Part shown: in pieces, positions 27,632 to 36,012 of the stretch
How the letters are laid out: each line of letters begins with the position of its first letter
How positions within the stretch are numbered: position 1 is the first letter of the stretch
Program-made: the position numbers and the translations under genes
The notes under the pieces: generated by a model
Databases searched by the model: none
The model's input: only the letters and a program-made list of their open reading frames with translations
What the model was told of the DNA's origin: nothing
Origin: Lachnospiraceae bacterium
GTDB lineage: Bacteria; Bacillota; Clostridia; Lachnospirales; Lachnospiraceae
Assembly (NCBI GenBank): GCA_024682075.1
Contig: JAIKZQ010000006.1
Span: forward strand, 186,001 to 250,000
Reading direction: 5' to 3'
DNA length: 64,000 nucleotides

Positions 27632-29518
27632 TCAAGATATCCTCTTTATGGAATCACTGCTCACACAAATGACCGGCCTGATGCCGCAACGCTTATTAAG
27701 CATCCAGTCCTTGGGACCCTGACGCGTAATGCATTGACCGAAGCAGTCTTCGCTGGCAATATATGACAGATCCTTGGAAAAATCACCTCTTGAACGGAGA
27801 CCGAAACAAGGCTCGAAATCCGGATCCCTGGGAAGTGCTGCAGTATACTGCGAAACGGGAGCGGTGCAAATGGCGTTGTCCTTGTTCTTCGTGATGCCTT
27901 TAAGAGTTTCCTTGGCAGTGTCGAATCCGTAATACAGTTCGTTCAATGAAGGGATGTAAACCTTGTCATTGGTATATCTGTCATCGAGTGCAGAGGTGGG
28001 AGTGGAGATCTTGGTGAAATGAAGCTTGATCTTCTCCTGCGAAGAGAATGCCATATTGATGAATACGGAATTCAGCCACGCCCTGAGTTTGGAATCACCC
28101 CAGTATATTCCGGATCTGACCTTGACTATGTCTCTGTCGGAATATTTAAGATAAGTGGTGCCGTCAAAAGGAAGATAATCAAGGATGTACTCACTTATGA
28201 GAGTGGTGCGTCCTTTGGATTCATTGACTATTCTCCAGGGTATTGCGTTGTATTTGAAATATTTATAGCCGTCCTTGACTCTGGAATGTTTCAGATTGAA
28301 CTTGCTGAATATTCCGCTGTCCTTGCTCTTGGCATCCTTATAAACCGGAAGCCTGTAATATTTCTCTTCATTGACGATCGCGGTATTGTTCTCGTCATAT
28401 TCAGCACATTCGATGTCACTTGTGATCTTGTCGGGAGTAAGTTCGTTCATGGGATATGATCCGAACCATACACGTCCGTTATGATCGAGAACTATGACTC
28501 TGCGCTCCGCAACGGCTTCCTGTGCATGCGTCTGCTTGGAAGTACGCCTGATGCCGTAGAGATCGAAATAAAGCTCATCAATAGACTGCTGACGATCCTC
28601 TGGCTTCATGGAAAGACCGCGCATTATTGCTTCGCCGATGCCGGGATCAAGATCGATGTTATAACTGTTGATGGGTGTTATGAGATCATTCTCTTCACGC
28701 TCGATGGCGGACTGAGGGATATCTCCGGTCACAAGATAGTAGATAGTGGAACACAGACCGTAGATATCTGTCCAGGGCCCCTGCTCGGAAATGCGGGAGA
28801 ACATCTGCTCGGGAGGAGCAAAGCCCCATTTTCCGAGGAATTCCTGCTTGACCTTGGAGCCGGCTTTTCTGGATCCGCCGAAATCAATAAGCTTTATGGA
28901 TCCGTCCTTGTCGAGCATTATGTTGTCGGGAGAAACGTCTCTGTGAATGAGTCCTGACTGATGCAGGTCTCCGAGAATATCGATTATGGGCTCGATGAGA
29001 GAGAGAGCTCTGTCTGAAGGGAGCCATCCGCCATGGTTATCCACATACTTGAACAGATTACCGTTCTCGAGATATTCCATGACAATATAACCTGTATTAT
29101 TCTCATAAAACAGGTCTTTAATAGAAACTATGCCGGGATTCTTGGAGTATTCGGCAAGGATCCTTGCCTCACGTAAATATGCCTGAGTCTCTTCCTCATA
29201 AGTGTCGGAATTGACATCATCAAGAACAACGAGAGTGTTTCCATCCTCAGCTCTCGTGACCAGGTCTTCCGGGAAAAATTCTTTGATGGCAACTCTATAT
29301 TCAAGCAGGGTATCGAAACCAATGTAGGTTATTCCGTAGCCCCCCTTGCCCAGAATGTTACCGACAAGTATTTTTTTGTTAAGCATGGTGCCAGGAGTCA
29401 GTGCGTTATGCCAGGACTTTTCGCCCAATTTATCGTGACCGCAAAAAGGGCATGTATCGGTATTGTCACTGACTCTCATGCATCTTAAGCATAACTTGCT
29501 TATCTCGTATTTATTCAT
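27632..29518 (-). CDS. Serine/threonine protein kinase with zinc ribbon and C-terminal DUF6273
   Basis: A 628-residue, apparently soluble protein. Residues 11-28 hold a zinc-ribbon pattern (CLRCM and CPFCG). The kinase domain spans about 50-325: glycine loop GKGGYGITY, lysine in VAIKEFF, catalytic loop HRDVSPDN and LIDFGGS, then WGFAPPEQ and a GPWTDIYGL segment. The catalytic loop has serine where eukaryotic kinases usually have lysine, a frequent bacterial variant, so activity is expected. From about 355 the protein has a DUF6273-like domain (IPWRIVNES, LISEYILDYLPF, WGDSKLRAWLNSVF). No membrane helix separates the two, unlike PrkC/PknB with PASTA domains. It sits in an operon between the SHOCT-repeat protein and the phosphatase. 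DUF6273 may be a sensor; this is inference. Confidence 0.9.
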   Translation of the reverse strand: MNKYEISKLCLRCMRVSDNTDTCPFCGHDKLGEKSWHNALTPGTMLNKKILVGNILGKGGYGITYIGFDTLLEYRVAIKEFFPEDLVTRAEDGNTLVVLDDVNSDTYEEETQAYLREARILAEYSKNPGIVSIKDLFYENNTGYIVMEYLENGNLFKYVDNHGGWLPSDRALSLIEPIIDILGDLHQSGLIHRDVSPDNIMLDKDGSIKLIDFGGSRKAGSKVKQEFLGKWGFAPPEQMFSRISEQGPWTDIYGLCSTIYYLVTGDIPQSAIEREENDLITPINSYNIDLDPGIGEAIMRGLSMKPEDRQQSIDELYFDLYGIRRTSKQTHAQEAVAERRVIVLDHNGRVWFGSYPMNELTPDKITSDIECAEYDENNTAIVNEEKYYRLPVYKDAKSKDSGIFSKFNLKHSRVKDGYKYFKYNAIPWRIVNESKGRTTLISEYILDYLPFDGTTYLKYSDRDIVKVRSGIYWGDSKLRAWLNSVFINMAFSSQEKIKLHFTKISTPTSALDDRYTNDKVYIPSLNELYYGFDTAKETLKGITKNKDNAICTAPVSQYTAALPRDPDFEPCFGLRSRGDFSKDLSYIASEDCFGQCITRQGPKDWMLNKRCGIRPVICVSSDSIKRIS

Positions 29519-29556
29519 GACATTCCGAATGTATTAAAAATATTTTTACTCAGTCA

Positions 29557-31356
29557 TCAAAGGTCAAGAAGCTTGCCCTTGAAATCGCCGAATTCGGAAT
29601 CGGAAATAATGCCGGCATCGTGAATCTTGGTAAGAAGCTCGATCCTCTTCTTGAACAGATCCATGTCGCCGTTGACAGGAGAGCAGATCTCATCAACGAT
29701 CTGCTGCTTAGCTGCATCATATTCAGCATCTGTCTCAAGACCGCCTTCAACGGCAACCTTGTGAAGCTGCATTCTGGATACTTCGTCGGTATTTGCGGAA
29801 ATGACTCCGACAATCTCAGCCTTCTTGGTATCGAGCTCGCTGGATGAAAGCCAGTCGCACTCTTTGAGGAGCATGAGCTTCTTGATCTTGGACTTGAGAG
29901 TGTCTGCGTTATTGGAATCAATGCCGTCAAGATCGGCAATGAGTCTGGTGCGCTTAGCTTCGAAATCATCGGAAGTGATGACACCTGCCTCAACCATTGC
30001 GGGCCATCTGCCGAGCTTAGCCTTGAGGGCATCGCGGTCGTCAGTGGACTTGGGATTGAGAGCAAGCTTGAGTCTGTTGATCTCGTTATTGTAATCGGAC
30101 TCGGAAAGGATCTCTGCATCCTTGAGGATGGACTGCTTTCTGAGATTAAGGATGAATCTGTCATTGTTATCGGAATCATCATATCCGGTTCCGTCAATGA
30201 GACCGTCGATCATCTTGTCACATTCTGCCTCGCTGACAAGTCCGCTGATCTTGATGACAGGGATCATTGCAATATTGCTCTTGAAATCATCAAGGTCCGA
30301 AATGGAAGCGTCAAAACAAGGATCCACGATGTTGCGGACCTGCTTGTTGAAATCTTCATCGGTAAGAATTCCGGTGCTCTTGGAGATCATTACCTTCTGA
30401 ATCTTCTCATAGAACTTGTCAAGACCCTTCTCCTTGCAGATGAGCTCGAGCTTCTTGGACTTATAATCATCATCGCTCATGACGCCCATTTCATGCATGA
30501 CTTCGATCTTCTTGAGCTTGTCTTCGAAGGATGCTGTATCGATGGGTTTCTCAGCAGGTGCAGGAGCAGGAGCGGGTGCGGGTGCACCGGGATGAATCAC
30601 TGCGGAGCCAATGCCTGATGCAGGGGCGGGAGCCGGTGCAGGAGCAGGTGTGTGTACAGGGCTCGGAGCAGGAGCGGGTGCAGGAGCAGGAGCCGGTACA
30701 GGAGTCTCACCTCTGAGCTGCTCTGACATGGAAACGGAAGGAGAGGGCTGAACAGCCTTCGGTCCGGTGTATACGTTCTCGTTGGAAGGAGCTACGGGGA
30801 TGGGAGCAGGCTCGGGAGCGGGAACAGGAGTGGGAACCGGAGTAGCCATTGCCTGAGGAGCAACGGGCTTCTGCTCGGGAACGGGACGTGCGCCGTTAGA
30901 AGTTCTGTTTGCTGAAGGAGGAACAGGACGGGATCCGTTGGAGATGGGTCTTGCGCCGCTTGAAACAGGTCTTCCGTTGGTGGAAGACTTAGCTGCATCG
31001 TTCCTCTGCTTGAACTGCATAAGGGTATCGTAACATTCGCCGGAATTCTTGACATTGGGAAGAATAACCTTGGTGCTCTTTTTGCCGTACATTGTCTCAA
31101 CGACAGCTTCGATGACAATGGATTCTGATCCCTGATAATCTTCACGTCTTACATCCTTAACATCGGTGGATGCGAATTCAAATGTCTCAACGGATTCGGT
31201 GCTTGAACCGGCAGCCTGAATGAATGCTTTTCCGTTGAGAAGTATGCGGTCGGAATCGCTGTCATCAATCTCAATCTTGAGATCCTTGACTTTCTGCGCA
31301 CCAACCAGTCTTCTCATAGAAGTTCCATAGTTAGATGTGTAAGTTTTTCTTGCCAT
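29557..31356 (-). CDS. Protein with eight SHOCT-like repeats and a Pro/Ala-rich linker
   Basis: A 599-residue soluble protein of unknown function. Residues 1-120 look like a small beta-rich domain, possibly PH-like. Residues ~130-275 are a low-complexity linker with runs of APAPAPAP and PVPTPVPAPEPAP. From ~277 to the end, eight copies of a SHOCT-like helical hairpin recur every 35-50 residues; copies include MHEMGVMSDDDYKSKK, AMVEAGVITSDDFEAK and KIHDAGIISDSEFGDFK. SHOCT usually occurs as one short C-terminal copy and is thought to aid oligomerisation, so eight is unusual. The ATG has GGAGGT upstream. The kinase gene follows after 38 bases on the same strand; this protein could be its scaffold or substrate. 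The proline-rich linker probably explains the odd GC-rich base pattern at 30541-30860. Confidence 0.75.
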   Translation of the reverse strand: MARKTYTSNYGTSMRRLVGAQKVKDLKIEIDDSDSDRILLNGKAFIQAAGSSTESVETFEFASTDVKDVRREDYQGSESIVIEAVVETMYGKKSTKVILPNVKNSGECYDTLMQFKQRNDAAKSSTNGRPVSSGARPISNGSRPVPPSANRTSNGARPVPEQKPVAPQAMATPVPTPVPAPEPAPIPVAPSNENVYTGPKAVQPSPSVSMSEQLRGETPVPAPAPAPAPAPSPVHTPAPAPAPAPASGIGSAVIHPGAPAPAPAPAPAEKPIDTASFEDKLKKIEVMHEMGVMSDDDYKSKKLELICKEKGLDKFYEKIQKVMISKSTGILTDEDFNKQVRNIVDPCFDASISDLDDFKSNIAMIPVIKISGLVSEAECDKMIDGLIDGTGYDDSDNNDRFILNLRKQSILKDAEILSESDYNNEINRLKLALNPKSTDDRDALKAKLGRWPAMVEAGVITSDDFEAKRTRLIADLDGIDSNNADTLKSKIKKLMLLKECDWLSSSELDTKKAEIVGVISANTDEVSRMQLHKVAVEGGLETDAEYDAAKQQIVDEICSPVNGDMDLFKKRIELLTKIHDAGIISDSEFGDFKGKLLDL

Positions 31357-31408
31357 TTGTAAATGACCTCCGGTGAAAAAATAGGATAAAACATAAAAAT
31401 CTCAAAGC

Positions 31409-31434
31409 GGAGAATTGATGAAACACAATTCTCC
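31409..31434 (-). other. Leader hairpin upstream of the SHOCT-kinase-phosphatase operon
   Basis: GGAGAATTG and CAATTCTCC form a perfect 9-base stem around an 8-base loop, 53 bases before the start codon on the minus strand. A run of T comes about ten bases after it in that direction. It could be a leader control element or an operator; no known riboswitch class is recognised. Confidence 0.4.
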
Positions 31435-31553
31435 CCTCTCATACTTTTGTTATGATATCACAATTTTTTGTTTTTTGCACGTTGTTTATTGGATATTTTT
31501 ACTTTTTTTGGCACTTTTTTTCGATTTTTTCTGTAGGAAATTTTCAAAATCGG

Positions 31554-31562
31554 TGTTATAAT
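31554..31562 (+). promoter_or_regulatory. Extended -10 promoter for pilB
   Basis: TGTTATAAT at 31554-31562 is a full TATAAT with the TGn extension, 39 bases before the pilB ATG. The -35 region has no good match, as is common with extended -10 promoters. The AT-rich DNA upstream (31440-31550) is shared with the divergent SHOCT operon. Confidence 0.55.
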
Positions 31563-31601
31563 CATCTGTCGTAACTCTATATTTCGAAAGGATTAACCAA
31601 A

Positions 31602-33305
31602 ATGTCAAGAAATTTTAAAAGAGTTCGTTTGGGAGAAGCTCTCGTTGAAGACGGATTCATCACAGAAGACCAGCTGGAAACTGCGCTCGCCGCATCCAAG
31701 GAAAAAGGTCAGAAGCTCGGTGAATACTTCGTTGAGAACGGTGTCGTTTCCGAAGAAGAGATCGCAAAGGTTCTCTCCAGACAGATGGATCTTCCTTATG
31801 TTGACATCAAGAATGTCGACATTCCCGAGAATGTCCTCAAGCTTGTCGATTTCGATATTTTGAATAAAAAGAAGGAAATTCCCTTCGGTTACGATGAGAA
31901 TAACCCCAATATCCTGAATGTCGCTGTGTCCGATCCTCTTGACTTCGACGCACAGGAAGATATCAGCATGCTCACCAACCTGGAGGTCCAGCCTTATGTT
32001 GCGACCCTTTCAGGCATAGTTGAGACTCTTGATAAATATTACGGTCAGAAGTCCAATACAGAAGACCTCGAGAAATTCGCTAAGGAAAAGGGACTTGTTC
32101 CCGATGAAGTCGATGCCCAGAGAGAAGAGGACGTCGCTAATTCGCCCATCGTTAAGATTGTCAAGGAGATGATCGAGAAGGCCGTCCGTCAGAGAACCTC
32201 CGATATTCATATCGAGGCACTCGAGCGTCAGGTCCGTGTCAGGTTCAGAATCGACGGTGTGCTTTATGAAAGAGCAAGGTACGAGCTCGTGTTCCTCAGC
32301 GCACTCGTTGCACGTATCAAGGTCATCGGTGGCATGGACATAGCCGAAAAGAGAAAGCCTCAGGACGGTCGTATCACCCAGATAGTCGACCATGTCGAGT
32401 ATGATATCCGTGTATCCGTTCTTCCTACCGTTTTCGGTGAGAAGGTCGTTATGAGACTTAACTCCAAGTCCGGAATGAAGAGAGAGAAGAGCAAGCTCGG
32501 ACTTAAGGACTACGAGGAAAAGCAGTTTGACACGCTCCTTTCACATCCTAACGGAATCATCCTTGTTACCGGTCCTACCGGATCTGGTAAGTCAACAACG
32601 CTTTATACCGCACTTTCGGAGCTGAACTCCGAAGCAGTTAACATCATAACGGTTGAGGACCCTGTCGAGACGAATGTCGACGGAATCAACCAGGTACAGA
32701 CAAACAACAAGGCAGACCTCACGTTCGCTACGGCGCTCCGTTCAATCCTCCGTCAGGACCCTGACATAATAATGATCGGAGAGATCCGTGACGAGGAAAC
32801 CGCGAGAATAGCTGTTCAGGCATCAATCACCGGTCACCTTGTTGTTTCAACCCTGCATACCAACTCCTCGGCTGCGACCATCACGAGACTTGAGGACATG
32901 GGACTTGAGCCTTACCTCATTGCGGATTCCGTCATCGGCGTTATTGCACAGCGTCTCGTCCGTAGGCTCTGTCCTCTGTGCAAGAGAGCAAGACTTGCAA
33001 CCGACATTGAGAAAGAAGTCATGAACATTCCTCCCGAGAGGATGCATGAAGACATCACGATCTATGAGCCCAACGGCTGCCAGCAGTGCGACAACCTCGG
33101 TTATAAAGGACGTATCGGTGTCTATGAGATCATGGTCATCACCGAGAAGATGAGAGAGACCATTTCAAGAAGAGCTACCGTAGGTCAGATCAAGGAAGAG
33201 GCTCTTGCAGAAGGAATGCATACTCTTCATATGTCAGGTACCGAGTACGTTCTTGACGGCACCACCAGTTATTCCGAGATGTGCAGGATCAGTTTCGATT
33301 CGTAA
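31602..33305 (+). CDS. pilB: Type IV pilus assembly ATPase PilB
   Basis: Cytosolic hexameric ATPase that drives pilus extension (GspE/PilB family), 567 residues. The N-terminal MshEN/GSPII_E domain covers about 1-150 (LGEALVEDGFITEDQLETAL). The motor domain has the Walker A loop GPTGSGKST near residue 325, the Asp box region TVEDPVET near 350, Walker B DPDIIMIGEIRD near 385 and the His box. The tetracysteine zinc motif of PilB is present (CPLCK near 456, CQQCDNLGYKGR near 492). The ATG at 31602 follows AAAGGA. Normally pilC or pilT would follow; here a terminator does, and the rest of the pilus genes are 27 kb away. No pilT is in the window. Confidence 0.95.
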   Translation: MSRNFKRVRLGEALVEDGFITEDQLETALAASKEKGQKLGEYFVENGVVSEEEIAKVLSRQMDLPYVDIKNVDIPENVLKLVDFDILNKKKEIPFGYDENNPNILNVAVSDPLDFDAQEDISMLTNLEVQPYVATLSGIVETLDKYYGQKSNTEDLEKFAKEKGLVPDEVDAQREEDVANSPIVKIVKEMIEKAVRQRTSDIHIEALERQVRVRFRIDGVLYERARYELVFLSALVARIKVIGGMDIAEKRKPQDGRITQIVDHVEYDIRVSVLPTVFGEKVVMRLNSKSGMKREKSKLGLKDYEEKQFDTLLSHPNGIILVTGPTGSGKSTTLYTALSELNSEAVNIITVEDPVETNVDGINQVQTNNKADLTFATALRSILRQDPDIIMIGEIRDEETARIAVQASITGHLVVSTLHTNSSAATITRLEDMGLEPYLIADSVIGVIAQRLVRRLCPLCKRARLATDIEKEVMNIPPERMHEDITIYEPNGCQQCDNLGYKGRIGVYEIMVITEKMRETISRRATVGQIKEEALAEGMHTLHMSGTEYVLDGTTSYSEMCRISFDS

Positions 33306-33330
33306 TATATTCTTTGAATAAATAAAGTAG

Positions 33331-33357
33331 CGGCAGCTTCGGCTGCCGTTATATTTT
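33331..33357 (+). terminator. Rho-independent terminator after pilB
   Basis: CGGCAGC and GCTGCCG form a 7-base stem with a TTCG tetraloop, followed by TTATATTTT. It lies 25 bases after the pilB stop, so pilB is transcriptionally closed off from the glycan cluster. Confidence 0.85.
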
Positions 33358-33467
33358 GGGTGCATTGAAATGACTGATTGTATTTGGTATATGTATATTG
33401 AATAATCTGAATGATGATGAAAAGCTTGAAAAATATCTGATAAAAACTGAGCAGAGTTGCTGATTGA

Positions 33468-33887
33468 ATGAATAAAGAAAACAGAAAATTTTTAATTTAT
33501 CTTCATATACTGCTTGTTGTATATTCGCTGAGCGCCGTATGCAGCAAGCTTGCATCCGTGGAGAAGTTTCTCAGCTTCAGGTTCTGTCTTTTCTACGGAC
33601 TTGTTTTGTTTCTTCTTGCCCTTTATGCTCTTTGCTGGCAGCAGATAATTAAGCATCTGCCGCTGACATTTGCATATGCCAACAAAGCAATAACTGTCGT
33701 GTGGGCTATTTTGTGGGGAATGCTGATCTTTGGTGAAAAGCTGACTGCCGGTAAGGTCATCGGAGCAGTGTTCGTCATATGCGGGATAGTTCTGTATGCA
33801 CTGAATGACGTTGAGGATTCGGGTTCAGTATCAACAGGTGTTAAGCCGGATAGGACTGATGACGAAGGAGGTGCTTCAGATGACTGA
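33468..33887 (+). CDS. Small EamA/SMR-type membrane protein, first of a pair
   Basis: A 139-residue protein with about four membrane helices (near residues 9-27, 41-58, 70-92 and 97-114) and a hydrophilic tail. It resembles one half of the EamA/DMT fold: TFAYANKAITVVWAILWGMLIFGEKLTAGKVIGAVFVICGIVLY is the recurring half-repeat. Paired small proteins of this type include ArnE/ArnF, which flip an undecaprenyl-phosphate sugar. The next gene overlaps it by eight bases and encodes the probable partner. Place at the head of a glycan cluster supports a flippase role. The start ATG has only a weak ribosome site. Transport of another small molecule cannot be excluded. Confidence 0.72.
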   Translation: MNKENRKFLIYLHILLVVYSLSAVCSKLASVEKFLSFRFCLFYGLVLFLLALYALCWQQIIKHLPLTFAYANKAITVVWAILWGMLIFGEKLTAGKVIGAVFVICGIVLYALNDVEDSGSVSTGVKPDRTDDEGGASDD

Positions 33888-34230
33888 TTCGTTGTTATTC
33901 TGCGCCTTCATGCTCCTGCTCGGAACGTTCATCAGCTCGATCTCACAGGTCATGCTCAAGAAAGCTGCGGATAAGCATTATGATTCTGCGATTAAAGAAT
34001 ATCTTAATCCGCTTGTCATAGGGGCGTATTCGATATTCATATTGTCTACATTCATGTCGATCCTGGCTTACAAGGGCATACCGCTTTCCATGGGACCGAT
34101 ACTCGAGGCGACCGGATACTTCTATGTCACATTCTTCGGGGTGAAGATCTTCGGAGAAAAGCTTAACCGTGGGAAGATAATTGCGCTTGCGCTTATCATA
34201 GTCGGGATTGTGGCGTATTCTTTCGGGTAA
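33880..34230 (+). CDS. Small EamA/SMR-type membrane protein, second of a pair
   Basis: A 116-residue protein with four membrane helices and the same fold signature as its neighbour (GPILEATGYFYVTFFGVKIFGEKL, read in shorter pieces: helix 3 near residues 70-90, then EKLNRGKIIALALIIVGIV). The start ATG at 33880 is chosen because of a strong AAGGAGGTG site; a longer frame upstream lacks one and overlaps the first gene heavily. It overlaps the first gene by eight bases, so the two are made together and probably form a heterodimer like ArnE/ArnF. Inference: flipping of polyprenyl-phosphate sugar for the GT-C enzymes in the cluster. Confidence 0.72.
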   Translation: MTDSLLFCAFMLLLGTFISSISQVMLKKAADKHYDSAIKEYLNPLVIGAYSIFILSTFMSILAYKGIPLSMGPILEATGYFYVTFFGVKIFGEKLNRGKIIALALIIVGIVAYSFG

Positions 34231-34291
34231 GATGATGCAGCTTCAAAACAGCATTGTTGCCGGCACCGGCAGCGAAAAAATGCCTGTCAGC

Positions 34292-35794
34292 TCAGTGTTT
34301 TCCGATAAATCTGTAGAAAGCAGAATCTTCGTAGTCATAGACAAAATACTGGTCTCTTGTCCACTGGATGTAAATGGGGATGTTTTCGTTAAAATATCCC
34401 AATGAGCCGACTTTTTCGTTTGTGACGACGCCGTAATTATATGTTACAAGTACTGATCTGTTTATCTCTGCAAGAGGAGTCAGGGCTCCGATGCAGAGTG
34501 CGGCGATCAGTATTTTTTTGCGGATCTTAAGGGCTTTTTCATCGGATTTCCCGTATATAAATTCGAGAATATATATCATCGTCATGAAAAGTGGCATGAT
34601 AGTGGAACGCATCACGAAATCCGTGTCGATTATATATATCAGGGGAATGATGAAGAGTTCAGCCAGTGTGACAATGATATATTCCTTCTTTGAAGCACTC
34701 TTTCCCAGCAAGAGATAATAGATGCCGAATTCAAAAACGATAAACAGGACATATTTGAACAGGATTTCAGCGATGCGTTCGGGATAGTATCCGAAAATCG
34801 TCCCGTAAAATCCGCTGCTGCCTGTGCTGGATCCGTAGAAAAGCCCGAATACCACCATCATGAATAAAGCGGACAGAATATTGACAGGGTTCAGGTTGGA
34901 CTTGATCTCGTTCTTTTTTTTCAGGGAACCTGCGATCGCATAGGGAACCATGCCCAGCGTGGCCCAGGGAGAATAGGCGAATGAAAGAGCGACCAGGCCA
35001 CCGAGATACTTGTTGTTTTTCAGCTGAAGCAGCAGTCCGATCAGTATCCATATGGGTATGGACTGGTTGAACACCCAGAATAACTGGGTTGTGTTTGAAG
35101 AATACTGGAAGAGATCAGCCCACCATTCAATGTGATATATCCATATAAATTTGCTTGGGTTATTGACTGAAAAAAGATAAGGGATGGCATCCAGGCCGCT
35201 GAAGCCGATAAAAACAGCGATTATCCCCCATGAGGTTTTCCTGATCCTGCGGCAGATAAGGTATGCACACAGGAACAGGCCTATTACAGACCATACTAAG
35301 AGGACATAGTTCCTGAAGGTTTCCTCGAGACCAAAAAGTTTTGATATGAGGCTTGCGGGAAGCCACCAGGTGAAATAGTAGGAAAAGGCCACAGTGCTGT
35401 TTCCGCACATTTCCTGTACAAAATCAGGTTCTTTGGACAGGTCATAATACACAGGCCATGAATACGTGGAAAGATCGCGATATATGGGATTTCTGGCCCA
35501 GAAATCATCGTTTTGATAGGAATACCCTCCGATTCCGGAAAGAGCAGTCCAGATGATGACCAGAATGAAAACAGGTACCCAGAATTTCCATTTGGATGAT
35601 AAAGCCAGGAATTCCTCATTAAACTCGATGGATCTGTATAACCCGACAGCAAGCAGACAGAGTATCACGGTTCCGATGAGTGCAACCCATACGGCCGTCC
35701 AGCCGAACAGAAAAATGATGATGGGAAGCGTTACATAGCAAAGGGACGCGACGATGGCGGTTTTATCAAAGTTTATCTGGATATCTTTTTTCAA
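34292..35794 (-). CDS. Polytopic membrane protein, GT-C-like
   Basis: A 500-residue protein with about twelve membrane helices, on the minus strand between the SMR pair and the first glycosyltransferase. After the third helix comes an outer loop with acidic and aromatic residues (GYSYQNDDFWARNPIYRDL, then WPVYYDL) that resembles the first catalytic loop of GT-C glycosyltransferases. A later DTDFVMRSTIMPLFM stretch is also seen in such proteins. The C-terminal ~50 residues are soluble. The start is TTG at 35794, supported by a GGAGAT site five bases away. It could instead be a Wzy-like polymerase; no family can be named with certainty. Confidence 0.6.
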   Translation of the reverse strand: MKKDIQINFDKTAIVASLCYVTLPIIIFLFGWTAVWVALIGTVILCLLAVGLYRSIEFNEEFLALSSKWKFWVPVFILVIIWTALSGIGGYSYQNDDFWARNPIYRDLSTYSWPVYYDLSKEPDFVQEMCGNSTVAFSYYFTWWLPASLISKLFGLEETFRNYVLLVWSVIGLFLCAYLICRRIRKTSWGIIAVFIGFSGLDAIPYLFSVNNPSKFIWIYHIEWWADLFQYSSNTTQLFWVFNQSIPIWILIGLLLQLKNNKYLGGLVALSFAYSPWATLGMVPYAIAGSLKKKNEIKSNLNPVNILSALFMMVVFGLFYGSSTGSSGFYGTIFGYYPERIAEILFKYVLFIVFEFGIYYLLLGKSASKKEYIIVTLAELFIIPLIYIIDTDFVMRSTIMPLFMTMIYILEFIYGKSDEKALKIRKKILIAALCIGALTPLAEINRSVLVTYNYGVVTNEKVGSLGYFNENIPIYIQWTRDQYFVYDYEDSAFYRFIGKH

Positions 35795-35855
35795 GGTGGA
35801 TCTCCATTTGAATATTGGTTAACATAATGATGCATCAATTTACAAAAACAATAAT

Positions 35856-35861
35856 ATTATA
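35856..35861 (-). promoter_or_regulatory. Possible -10 box for the minus-strand GT-C-like gene
   Basis: The minus strand reads TATAAT here, about 62 bases before the TTG start. The -35 match is poor (TTTTAA). The 218-base AT-rich spacer 35795-36012 probably holds both divergent promoters; none could be placed firmly for the plus-strand gene. Confidence 0.35.
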
Positions 35862-36012
35862 TACAGAATCATATAGAATTAAAAGAAGTGAGTATCTGTA
35901 AGCCTCCCTTCGTATCCGAGTGAGTTTTTTTGTGGTAAAATATTATGCAGTATTGATTTTTTAGCCTGCAGATAAAACGTTTTTTCGTACATTTAGTTAC
36001 AAGATTTAGAAA

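Noticed and set aside
30541..30860. Repetitive GC-rich stretch that looks like a minisatellite
   Set aside because: It is the coding sequence for the Pro/Ala-rich linker of the SHOCT protein; the repetition follows the APAP and PVPTP protein pattern.
35795..36012. Promoter for the first glycosyltransferase gene
   Set aside because: Several AT-rich -10-like strings occur (for example TAAAAT near 35936) but none has an acceptable -35 at the right distance.
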